This document shows, piece after piece, positions 33,551-40,801 of a stretch of 40,801 nucleotides of DNA. Below the pieces are notes generated by a model. The model was not told the DNA's origin, made no database searches, and worked only from the letters and a program-made list of their open reading frames with translations. The position numbers were made by a program, and so were the translations under genes. Each line of letters opens with the position of its first letter. Positions within the stretch are counted from its first letter, which is position 1. The stretch is from an uncultured Pseudomonadota bacterium (GTDB taxonomy: Bacteria > Pseudomonadota > Gammaproteobacteria > Steroidobacterales > Steroidobacteraceae), in the NCBI GenBank assembly GCA_903868595.1, contig CAIPVV010000013.1:1-40801 (forward strand), written 5' to 3'.

Positions 33551-34764
33551 TGGCTCGCGCGGACGGGGTGCTCACGATCAACGCCGGTTCCTCCTCGATC
33601 CGGTTTGCCTTGTACCCGGCTGGGGGAGGGCTTCGCGTGGCGCTGCATGGCCTGGTGGAGCGCATCGGTCTCCTCGGCGCGACCCTGTCGGTCTTTGATG
33701 CCGACGGCGTCCTGCGGGAGCGGCGTGCCCTCGACGCAGCGGATTACCGCGGCGTCGTGCAGTCGTTCCTGGACTGGCTGGAGCAGCAGGCCATCCTGAC
33801 CGCGGTCCGTGCGGTAGGGCATCGCTTTGTCCACGGGATGGCGCACCGGCAGCCGGAGCCGATCGATGCGGCGCTCGTCGAGGAGCTGCGGCGCATCGTG
33901 CCACTGGATCCGGAGCACCTGCCGCGGGAGATCGAGCTGGTGGAGGCCATCCAGCAGCGTTATCCGGGCCTGTTGCAGGTGGCGTGCTTTGACACGGCCT
34001 TTCACCGCGACATGCCGCGCCTGGCCAAGCTGTTGCCGATTCCCCGCCGGTTCCAGGGTCAGGGGGTGGAGCGTTACGGATTTCACGGGCTTTCCTATAC
34101 GTTCCTGATGGAGGAGCTGCGGCGGCTGGCGGATCCGGCGGCGACGAAGGGGCGCGTGATACTGGCGCACCTGGGCAGTGGCGCGAGCCTGGCCGCTGTG
34201 CGAGACGGGTGCAGCGTGGATACCACCATGGGCTTCACCCCGGCCTCCGGGCTCATGATGGGCACGCGCAGTGGTGACCTGGACCCGGGACTGGGCTACT
34301 ACTTCGCGCAGGCCGAGGGCCTGAGCGCCGAGCAGTTCCAGTCCATGGTGAACCAGGAGTCGGGCCTGCTGGGCGTGTCGGAGACGAGCCCGGACGTGCG
34401 GGACCTGCTGGCCCGCGAGGCGACCGATACACGGGCCGCGGAGGCCATCGCGCTGTTCTGTTACCAGGCCAAGAAGGGGATCGGTGCGTTTGCAGCGGCG
34501 CTGGGAGGCGTGGACACGCTGGTGTTCTCCGGCGGCATCGGCGAGCACGCGCCCCGGATACGCGAGCGCATCTGTTCTGGCCTGGATTTCCTCGGCATCC
34601 GGGTGGATCCGGCCCTGAACGATGCCAATGCGCCCGTGATCTCCCCCGCCTCGGCGGCGGTGTCCGTGCGGGTAATTCACACGGATGAGGAGCAGATGAT
34701 CGCGCGCCAGGTCGGCGCGCTCCTGGCACGCTTGCCGGATGCCGATGCCGCCTCACCCAGTTGA
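33550..34764 (+). CDS. ackA: Acetate kinase
   Basis: A 404-residue kinase whose ATG overlaps the transaldolase stop. Motifs in order are [13 protein letters not shown] (usual Lys replaced by Arg), GHRFVHG with the catalytic Arg, [11 protein letters not shown] with the catalytic Asp, [42 protein letters not shown], and [16 protein letters not shown] near the C-terminus. It interconverts acetyl phosphate plus ADP with acetate plus ATP. With phosphoketolase next to it, it would take the acetyl phosphate made there and yield ATP. Its stop overlaps an ATG (34764) that is in frame with xfp but reads through 21 unlikely residues before the family start. Confidence 0.95.
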   Translation: MARADGVLTINAGSSSIRFALYPAGGGLRVALHGLVERIGLLGATLSVFDADGVLRERRALDAADYRGVVQSFLDWLEQQAILTAVRAVGHRFVHGMAHRQPEPIDAALVEELRRIVPLDPEHLPREIELVEAIQQRYPGLLQVACFDTAFHRDMPRLAKLLPIPRRFQGQGVERYGFHGLSYTFLMEELRRLADPAATKGRVILAHLGSGASLAAVRDGCSVDTTMGFTPASGLMMGTRSGDLDPGLGYYFAQAEGLSAEQFQSMVNQESGLLGVSETSPDVRDLLAREATDTRAAEAIALFCYQAKKGIGAFAAALGGVDTLVFSGGIGEHAPRIRERICSGLDFLGIRVDPALNDANAPVISPASAAVSVRVIHTDEEQMIARQVGALLARLPDADAASPS

Positions 34765-34826
34765 TGCGGGTGCGGACCGTTCCCGGCCGTCACCACGTTC
34801 CTAACGTCTCGCCTATCGGAGTTCCT

Positions 34827-37205
34827 GTGAACATGACCCCCTCCACGCTTGAACCGGATGTGCTGCGGGCGATGGACGCCTACTGGCGTGCCGCCAATTA
34901 CCTCTCGGTGGGGCAGATCTACCTGCGTGCCAACCCGCTGCTCAAGCGCTCGCTGGAGGGCGGCGACGTGAAGGCCATGTTGCTGGGGCACTGGGGGACG
35001 ACGCCCGGCCAGAACTTCATCTACGTGCACCTGAACCGGGCGATCCGCAAGTACGACCTGGACATGATCTACGTCTGCGGCCCCGGCCACGGTGGTCCGG
35101 CCGTGGTGGCCAACACCTACCTGGAGGGCACGTACAGCGAGCTCTATCCGCAGATCAGCCAGGACGAGGCCGGACTGCAGAAGCTGTTCCAGCAGTTCTC
35201 CCATCCGGGCGGCATTCCCAGCCATGCCTCGCCGGAGTGCCCGGGCTCCATCCACGAGGGCGGCGAGCTGGGCTATTCGCTGAGCCACGCCTTCGGCGCG
35301 GTGTTCGACAACCCGCAGCTGATCGCGGCCTGCGTCGTGGGCGATGGCGAGGCGGAGACGGGGGCACTGGCCACCGCCTGGCATTCCAACAAGTTCCTCA
35401 GCCCCGCCACCGACGGGGCGGTGCTGCCCATCCTGCACCTCAACGGCTACAAGATATCCAACCCCACGGTGCTGGCGCGCATCAGCCACCAGGAGCTGGA
35501 GCACCTGATGCGGGGCTACGGCTGGCGCCCGTACTTCGTCGAGGGCGAGGATCCGGCCCTGATGCACGAGGCCATGGCATCGACGCTGGACCTGGTGGTC
35601 GAGGAGATTCGACGCATCCAGCAGGATGCGCGCGTTGGCGGCAGCGCACAGCGCCCGCAGTGGCCACTGATCGTGCTGAACTCGCCCAAGGGCTGGACCG
35701 GTCCCCAGCAGGTCGACGGGCTGAAGGTGGAAGGCAGCTTCCGCGCCCACCAGGTGCCGCTGTCCAATCCGGCAGGCAACCCCGAGCACCTGCGGCTGCT
35801 GGAGGAGTGGCTGGCCAGCTATCACCCCGCGGAACTCTTTGATGGCGCAGGCCGCCTGCGGCCGGAGCTCTCGGCGCTCGCGCCGGTCGGTGAGCGCCGC
35901 ATGGGCGCAAACCCGCACGCCAATGGCGGCGCGCTGCTGCGCGACCTGCGCATGCCCGAATTCAAAGCCTATGCGGCGGCGGTAGAACACCCCGGCGTCA
36001 TGGGCATGGGCGATACGCGGGTGCTGGCAGCCTTCCTGCGCGACGTGGTCGGTTTGAACCAAGCGCAGTCCAACTTCCGCGTCTTCGGGCCGGACGAGGC
36101 GCTTTCCAACGGACTGGGAGCCCTGTTTGAGGTGACCCGGCGCCAGTGGGAGGGCGCGACCACGCCCGAGGATGAATTCCTGGCGCCCACCGGCCGGGTG
36201 CTGGATTCCATGCTGAGCGAACACCAGTGCCAGGGGTGGCTGGAGGGTTACCTGCTGACGGGCCGCCATGGCCTATTCAACTGCTATGAGGCCTTCATCC
36301 ACATCATCGACTCGATGTTCAACCAGCACGCCAAGTGGCTGAAGGTGTCTGCAAAGATTCCCTGGCGGCGCAAGATCGCCTCGCTGAATTACCTGCTCAC
36401 CTCGCACGTCTGGCGCCAGGATCACAACGGCTTCACGCACCAGGACCCGGGATTCATCGACCACGTGGTCAACAAGAAGGCCGAGGTGGTCCGCGTGTAT
36501 TTCCCGCCCGACGCCAACTGCCTGCTCTCGGTCATGGACCATTGCCTGCGTAGTCGCCACTACGTCAACGTCGTGGTGGCCGGCAAGCACCCGGCGCCGC
36601 AGTGGCTCGACATGCCGTCGGCGGTGGAGCACTGCACCCAGGGCATTGGCATCTGGCCGTGGGCGAGCAACGATCAGCGGGAGGCCCCCGACCTGGTCAT
36701 GGCCTGCTGCGGGGATGTGCCGACGCTGGAGACGCTGGCGGCTGTGTCGATCCTGCGCGAATACCTGCCGATGCTTCGCATCCGCGTGGTCAACGTCGTG
36801 GACCTGATGAAGCTGCAGCCGGCCACCGAGCACCCGCATGGCTTAAGCGATGCGGATTTCGACGAGCTCTTCACCCGCGACAAGCCCGTAATTTTTGCGT
36901 TCCATGCCTACCCCTGGCTGATCCACCGGCTCACCTACCGGCGCTTCAACCACCACAACATCCATGTGCGCGGCTACAAGGAGGAGGGCACCATCACCAC
37001 GCCATTCGACATGACGGTGATGAATGAGATGGACCGCTTCCACCTGGTCATGGACGCGATCGACCGGCTGCCGCAGACCGGTGACCCGGGCCTGTATCTC
37101 AAGCAACGCCTAAAGGCCAAGCTCTACGAGCATGGCCAGTACATCCGGGAATTCGGGCAGGACATGCCGGAAATCCGTGAGTGGCGCTGGCCGTTGCCCC
37201 CCTAG
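34827..37205 (+). CDS. xfp: Phosphoketolase (xylulose-5-P/fructose-6-P)
   Basis: A 792-residue thiamine-diphosphate enzyme. The GTG at 34827 is chosen because a CGGAG Shine-Dalgarno lies five bases upstream. The ATG two codons later (34833) is also possible. The family start ([17 protein letters not shown]) follows. Other marks are [71 protein letters not shown] and [12 protein letters not shown]. The C-terminal part has [18 protein letters not shown] and [20 protein letters not shown]. Length is usual. It splits xylulose-5-P or fructose-6-P with phosphate to acetyl phosphate and a triose or tetrose phosphate. It is last in the HAD-tal-ackA-xfp operon. Confidence 0.96.
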   Translation: MNMTPSTLEPDVLRAMDAYWRAANYLSVGQIYLRANPLLKRSLEGGDVKAMLLGHWGTTPGQNFIYVHLNRAIRKYDLDMIYVCGPGHGGPAVVANTYLEGTYSELYPQISQDEAGLQKLFQQFSHPGGIPSHASPECPGSIHEGGELGYSLSHAFGAVFDNPQLIAACVVGDGEAETGALATAWHSNKFLSPATDGAVLPILHLNGYKISNPTVLARISHQELEHLMRGYGWRPYFVEGEDPALMHEAMASTLDLVVEEIRRIQQDARVGGSAQRPQWPLIVLNSPKGWTGPQQVDGLKVEGSFRAHQVPLSNPAGNPEHLRLLEEWLASYHPAELFDGAGRLRPELSALAPVGERRMGANPHANGGALLRDLRMPEFKAYAAAVEHPGVMGMGDTRVLAAFLRDVVGLNQAQSNFRVFGPDEALSNGLGALFEVTRRQWEGATTPEDEFLAPTGRVLDSMLSEHQCQGWLEGYLLTGRHGLFNCYEAFIHIIDSMFNQHAKWLKVSAKIPWRRKIASLNYLLTSHVWRQDHNGFTHQDPGFIDHVVNKKAEVVRVYFPPDANCLLSVMDHCLRSRHYVNVVVAGKHPAPQWLDMPSAVEHCTQGIGIWPWASNDQREAPDLVMACCGDVPTLETLAAVSILREYLPMLRIRVVNVVDLMKLQPATEHPHGLSDADFDELFTRDKPVIFAFHAYPWLIHRLTYRRFNHHNIHVRGYKEEGTITTPFDMTVMNEMDRFHLVMDAIDRLPQTGDPGLYLKQRLKAKLYEHGQYIREFGQDMPEIREWRWPLPP

Positions 37206-37654
37206 CAAGGCCGGCAGGTACCCGCGAGGTTCCTGCGCAGTAGCGATGTCGCGCATCGCTGCTGCCGCGCCCGTCCCGCCCGAGCCTATGCGCAAGCAGC
37301 GTTTGGGCGGTTCGCCTGCACAGAAGAGTTCAATGCGCCTAGCTGCGGCGATGCCGCGGGTGGCGATACAGGGCAGTGACTGTTGCAGGCACAGCGAGCA
37401 GGAGGGGGGTGGAACGTTCCGAGGCACCGGAGGCGCACGGGCCGGACCCGCGGCTGCGTCGGTTCCTGGCGCGGCCGAGTCCGCCGGTACGCCTGTGCAA
37501 GCCCCGGGCGATGCGCACTCCGCCAGCGAGCCCTCAATGATCTGCGGCTCGCGCGACGGCCATCGGCGGGAATTGCGTAAGTTTTGCATTGGCCCCGATC
37601 CTGCATAGCTCCTATCGACCTCCACGTCAGGACGCGTGGAACCCAAGGCGGTCC
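37206..37654. other. Intergenic stretch after xfp
   Basis: Contains the hairpin at 37237-37265 and otherwise no supported feature. The plus-strand frame reaching 37608 is the overrun of another frame from inside xfp and shows no domain. Confidence 0.45.
37237..37265 (+). terminator. Hairpin after xfp
   Basis: A 12-bp stem (GCAGTAGCGATG / CATCGCTGCTGC, one G-T pair) with a TCGCG loop begins 32 bases after the xfp stop. No T-run follows, but the stem is strong and well placed to end the operon. Confidence 0.6.
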
Positions 37655-37906
37655 ATGAATAAGAAATGCGTGACGGCCAGCGGGCTGCAGGCCGAGATCG
37701 ACCGGCGGATCCGGGAGCGGGCCCGCGGGCCTTATCTGCGTTACCAGGAGAGCAAGCTGCCCCTGCCGGGGATTCTGCCGGTTCGGGACGCCAGCGGTTG
37801 CAACTGGATGATCCTCTGGGGCCCCTGCCAGCCGCTGGCGGCGCAGCCCTTCCTGGAACTCATCATCAGCCAGATGATGCGCGAGTACGACCTGGTGCCC
37901 GGGTGA
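37655..37906 (+). CDS. Small hypothetical protein
   Basis: An 83-residue frame starting MNKKCVTASGLQAEIDRRI, with AAGG eight bases before the ATG. Two helices (GLQAEIDRRIRERARG and LELIISQMMREYDLV) flank a central strand region (ILPVRDASGCNWMILWGPCQ) with two cysteines. No signal peptide or known family was recognised. The composition (Met, Ile, Trp, Asn present) is less GC-driven than chance frames here, which supports a real gene. It ends inside a small inverted repeat (37897-37913) and has no clear partner. Confidence 0.5.
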   Translation: MNKKCVTASGLQAEIDRRIRERARGPYLRYQESKLPLPGILPVRDASGCNWMILWGPCQPLAAQPFLELIISQMMREYDLVPG

Positions 37907-37963
37907 ACCGGGCGCTTGTCCCCGCGCGCCGCCGCGCGCCCTAAAAACCCGGGATGAACCGGG
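37897..37963 (+). repeat. Two near-identical small hairpins 51 bases apart
   Basis: GCCCGGGTGAACCGGGC (37897-37913) and CCCGGGATGAACCGGGCCC (37948-37966) share the same stem and most of the loop. The first contains the stop codon of the small hypothetical gene. The pair may act as terminators or be part of a dispersed palindromic repeat. Confidence 0.5.
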
Positions 37964-38403
37964 CCCGGCCTAAGGGGGCTGCCGTGTCAATGCGGGGCCG
38001 CCCGCTGGCGTACTCCCGGCCGCAGTGCCGTCCGGCGACGGCGCGTCACCCAACGGTGCAACGCGGGCAGCCGGAGTCGTGGGGCGGCACGAGAACGGGG
38101 CAGCGCCCGGGCGGGTGAGGGCGGGATGACTCGGTTCGGTGCGAGGAGGTCCGGCGGTTGTCCCGGCCCTGTCGGGCGCCCCGGAAAGCCTGTGGTGGCG
38201 CACTGTGATAAGGCGAACGTCGGGGACAGGGCCCTGTTCGTCGCGCGGGTCCTGCCGTCAGACGGTGCGCCCCCTCGGCGACGGGTCCCCTTGGCGATGC
38301 CGAACGCCCCATTTTATGCAGCGCTCAAGCCGCCAGGGTTCCAACTGGGTGCCGCGCGCGCGGCCCGAGCCCCCGGATGCGGGTCGAACTGGCCAGCGGG
38401 CGA
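37907..38403. other. Convergent intergenic region before cysQ
   Basis: Nearly 500 very GC-rich bases between the small plus-strand gene and cysQ (minus). It holds the second hairpin of the pair above, an alternating CGCGCG tract (37923-37938) and no supported gene. Confidence 0.45.
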
Positions 38404-39216
38404 CTAGCCGGCGCTGGCAGCCTTCCAGCGCGCGAAACAGCGCGCGTCGCCATAGGCCAGGAAGTCCGGGTTGAGGAGGCTGTCCTTGGTGTTGTAGCGA
38501 AGGGGCAGCCCGTCCGGGAGCGCAACGACCTGTCCTCCCGCCGCCTCCAGCACCGCCTGGCCGGCACCGATGTCCCATTCCGACGTGGGTCCCAAGCGCG
38601 GATACAGGTCGGCGTTGGCCTCGGCCACGACGCACAGCTTGATCGAGCTTCCCACGGCGCGCAGTTCATGGGGACCCAGGCGATCCAGGGTCGTGGCCAG
38701 CTGCGGATTGCCATGCGAGCGGCTGCCCAGCACGCGCAGGGGCTGCGCGGCGAAGGCGCGCACGCCGATGCGCACGCGCCCGCGTTCGTTGGCCTCGCGC
38801 CAGGCGCCCACGCCGGGAATACCGGAGTAGGTCGTATCGCTCACCGGGATGTGCACCACCCCCAGTATCGGGCGGTGCTGGGCGACCAGGGCGATGTTCA
38901 CGGTGAACTCGCCGTTGCGGGAGACGAACTCCTTGGTGCCATCCAGCGGATCCACCAGCCAGTAGCACTCCCAGCGGCTGCGCACGTCGAAGGGGATTTC
39001 AGCCGATTCCTCCGAGAGGATGGGGATCTGCGGCGTGAGCCCCGCCAGCGCCGCCACGATCAGGCGGTGTGCTCGCAGGTCGGCCTCGGTGAGCGGCGAT
39101 TCGTCGGCCTTGGCACGGGCGGTGAAGTCCGTGCCGTAGACCTCCAGGATCTCGCGGCCGGCGCGCCGCGAGATGTCCACCACCGCATCCAGCAGCTCAG
39201 AGGGCAGCGAGGGCAC
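38404..39216 (-). CDS. cysQ: 3'(2'),5'-bisphosphate nucleotidase CysQ
   Basis: A 270-residue member of the inositol-monophosphatase fold. The GTG at 39216 is chosen because the family sequence begins there, overlapping the 3' end of cysNC by 20 bases. Metal and phosphate motifs are [18 protein letters not shown] (Glu69-Glu70), [12 protein letters not shown] (Asp89, Asp92) and the C-terminal [19 protein letters not shown]. CysQ dephosphorylates 3'-phosphoadenosine 5'-phosphate (PAP), a by-product of sulfate assimilation, and also PAPS. Co-transcription with the PAPS-making CysNC fits this role. Length is normal. Confidence 0.94.
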   Translation of the reverse strand: MPSLPSELLDAVVDISRRAGREILEVYGTDFTARAKADESPLTEADLRAHRLIVAALAGLTPQIPILSEESAEIPFDVRSRWECYWLVDPLDGTKEFVSRNGEFTVNIALVAQHRPILGVVHIPVSDTTYSGIPGVGAWREANERGRVRIGVRAFAAQPLRVLGSRSHGNPQLATTLDRLGPHELRAVGSSIKLCVVAEANADLYPRLGPTSEWDIGAGQAVLEAAGGQVVALPDGLPLRYNTKDSLLNPDFLAYGDARCFARWKAASAG

Positions 39217-40801
39217 TGTTGAACGCACTCTCGAAGTAGCCACCCTGCACCAGGATCGCGACGATCTTGTCGGCAGCCGCCTCGGCGCTGAGCTGGGTCG
39301 TGTCGATCTGGATCTCCGCGTGCTCGGGACGCTCATAGGGCGAGTCGATGCCCGTGAAGTGCTTGAGCTCGCCGCGCCGTGCCTTCTTGTAGAGGCCCTT
39401 GGGATCGCGACGCTCCGCCTCATCCAGCGTGGTGTCGATGAATACCTCGAGGAACTCGCCCGGCTCCAGCAGGTCGCGCGCCAGGCGCCGCTCGGAGCGG
39501 AAGGGGGAGATGAAGGAGACCAGCGTGATCAGGCCCGCATCGACCATCAGGCGGGTGACCTCCGCCACGCGGCGGATGTTCTCCACGCGGTCGGCGTCGG
39601 TGAATCCCAGGTCCTTGTTCAGGCCATGGCGCACGTTGTCGCCATCCAGCAGGTAGGTATGGCGCCCCATTGCGTGCAGGCGCTTCTCCACAAGGTTGGC
39701 GATCGTGGACTTGCCGGAGCCGGAGAGTCCCGTGAACCACAGCGCGCAGGACTTCTGGCCCTTCTGCGCCGAGCGGGCCTGGCGGTTCACGTCCAGCGCC
39801 TGCCAGTGGATGTTGTCGGCACGGCGCAGCGCGAACTGCAGCAGGCCCGCGCCCACCGTGTCGTTGCTGAGCTTGTCGATCAGGATGAAGCCGCCGGTCT
39901 CACGGTTCTCCGTGTAGGGGTCGAAGGCGATCGCGCGGTCAAGGCCGATGTTGCAGACGCCGATCTCGTTGAGCTCCAGCTGCTTGGCAGCCAGGTGCTC
40001 CAGCGTGTTGACGTTCACCTTGTAGCGCGGCGAGGTGATCGTGGCGCTAACGGTGCGCGTGCCAATCTTCATCAGGTACGGCCGACCCGGCAGCATCGCC
40101 TCCTCGTGCATCCAGATGACGGTCGCCTGGAACTGGTCGGCAACGCTTGCCGGCTGGTCTGCGGCCACCAGCATGTCGCCGCGGCTGACGTCGATTTCCC
40201 GGTCCAGCGTCACGGTGATGGACTGACCGGCATCGGCACCGGGCTGGTCGCCGTCCATCGTCACCAGGCGCGAGACGATGGCCTCCTTGCCGGAGGGCAG
40301 GGCGCGCAGGCGATCCCCGGGGGCGACATGGCCGCTGGCGATCAGGCCCGCAAAGCCGCGGAACTCCGAGTTCGGGCGGTTGACCCACTGCACCGGCAGC
40401 CGGAACGGCAGCCCCTGCAGGTCCTCCTCCACGACGACTTCCTCCAGGTGCTGCAGGAGCGAGGGGCCGGTGTACCAGGGCAGGGCGTCGGAGCGGGTGA
40501 TCATGTTCTCGCCGCGCAGCGCCGAAAGGGGCACGCAGACGATGCCGGTGAGCCCGATCTGCGCGGCGAAGGCATGGTATTCGGCGACGATTTCGTCGTA
40601 GCGGGTCTGGGAGTAGTCCACCAGGTCCATCTTGTTGATGGCCACCACCACGTGCTTGATGCCGAGCAGCGAGACGATGTAGCTGTGGCGGCGCGTCTGG
40701 GTCAGCACGCCCTTGCGCGCATCCACCAGGATCACGGCCAGGTCGGCCGTGGAGGCGCCCGTGACCATGTTGCGGGTGTACTGCTCGTGGCCGGGCGTGT
40801 C
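39197..40801 (-). CDS. cysNC: Bifunctional sulfate adenylyltransferase subunit 1/APS kinase (CysN/CysC), 5' partial
   Basis: The frame is open to the right edge, which cuts it within the GTPase domain (the first codons seen are [12 protein letters not shown]3 motif). Visible in order are [13 protein letters not shown] (G4), [11 protein letters not shown] (G5 region), the EF-Tu-like beta-barrel domains, and then APS kinase from about 330 residues in: [17 protein letters not shown] (P-loop), [18 protein letters not shown] and [15 protein letters not shown]. CysN with CysD makes APS from sulfate and ATP using GTP; CysC phosphorylates it to PAPS. cysD is expected just right of the window. The 3' end overlaps the cysQ start, so the genes form an operon. 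Confidence 0.96.
   Translation of the reverse strand, partial: DTPGHEQYTRNMVTGASTADLAVILVDARKGVLTQTRRHSYIVSLLGIKHVVVAINKMDLVDYSQTRYDEIVAEYHAFAAQIGLTGIVCVPLSALRGENMITRSDALPWYTGPSLLQHLEEVVVEEDLQGLPFRLPVQWVNRPNSEFRGFAGLIASGHVAPGDRLRALPSGKEAIVSRLVTMDGDQPGADAGQSITVTLDREIDVSRGDMLVAADQPASVADQFQATVIWMHEEAMLPGRPYLMKIGTRTVSATITSPRYKVNVNTLEHLAAKQLELNEIGVCNIGLDRAIAFDPYTENRETGGFILIDKLSNDTVGAGLLQFALRRADNIHWQALDVNRQARSAQKGQKSCALWFTGLSGSGKSTIANLVEKRLHAMGRHTYLLDGDNVRHGLNKDLGFTDADRVENIRRVAEVTRLMVDAGLITLVSFISPFRSERRLARDLLEPGEFLEVFIDTTLDEAERRDPKGLYKKARRGELKHFTGIDSPYERPEHAEIQIDTTQLSAEAAADKIVAILVQGGYFESAFNSALAAL

Noticed and set aside
34677..36269. A 530-residue minus-strand frame opposite ackA/xfp
   Set aside because: Shadow of phosphoketolase codon bias. 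The plus-strand sequence matches the family throughout.
1..40801. CRISPR arrays, insertion sequences and rRNA genes
   Set aside because: No regularly spaced repeats, transposase-like proteins or rRNA sequence were recognised.

Overview
The window is high-GC DNA with densely packed genes, many joined by 1-4 base overlaps (ATGA, GTGA, TGATG). The gene content points to an environmental gammaproteobacterium, probably near the Xanthomonadales, Nevskiales or Steroidobacter groups. The grounds are the minor-pilin order fimT-pilV-pilW-pilX-pilY1-pilE, a Pseudomonas-like periplasmic cyclohexadienyl dehydratase, a CysN/CysC fusion, and DUF6152 and molybdopterin isoquinoline-oxidoreductase-type genes. 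The taxonomic placement is inference.

Layout. Positions 1-318 hold the end of a helix-turn-helix gene cut by the window edge. From 894 to 6078, on the plus strand, come a lipocalin, a coupled pair of exported proteins (DUF6152 plus a partner), an exported type-B carboxylesterase and a small cupin. From 9166 back to 6414, on the minus strand, is a two-subunit molybdenum hydroxylase (IorA/IorB type). From 9813 to 16340 is a six-gene type IV pilus minor-pilin and tip-adhesin operon. Its PilY1 carries an L-type-lectin-like N-terminus. From 16621 to 20404 are a fused periplasmic cyclohexadienyl dehydratase/chorismate mutase, a beta-CASP metallo-beta-lactamase nuclease and a YVTN beta-propeller. 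CrcB and tRNA-Arg(CCT) follow.

From 21132 to 24994, on the minus strand, are an unusual zinc-ribbon SDR protein, CDP-diacylglycerol pyrophosphatase and small hypotheticals. From 25407 to 26222 is a beta/gamma-crystallin plus glycine-zipper envelope protein. From 30889 back to 26275, on the minus strand, is a redox cluster: a lipoprotein, exported hypotheticals, a tandem NTF2-like protein, and a Tat-signal protein, flavoprotein and cytochrome c trio of p-cresol methylhydroxylase/vanillyl-alcohol oxidase type.

From 31665 to 37205, on the plus strand, is a carbon-metabolism operon: HAD phosphatase, transaldolase, acetate kinase and phosphoketolase. The transaldolase is interrupted by an in-frame TGA exactly where the family has a conserved Trp. 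The right end, on the minus strand, holds cysQ and a partial cysNC for sulfate activation.

How the genes work together. The phosphoketolase operon would split xylulose-5-P or fructose-6-P to acetyl-P. Acetate kinase would turn acetyl-P into acetate and ATP, and transaldolase would rebalance the sugar phosphates. The minor pilins and PilY1 would form the pilus tip. CysNC and CysQ make PAPS and control PAP/PAPS turnover. The most interesting items are the TGA-interrupted transaldolase, the lectin-headed PilY1, the possible Tat-escorted flavocytochrome, the dehydratase-mutase fusion and the zinc-ribbon SDR with a displaced catalytic tyrosine.
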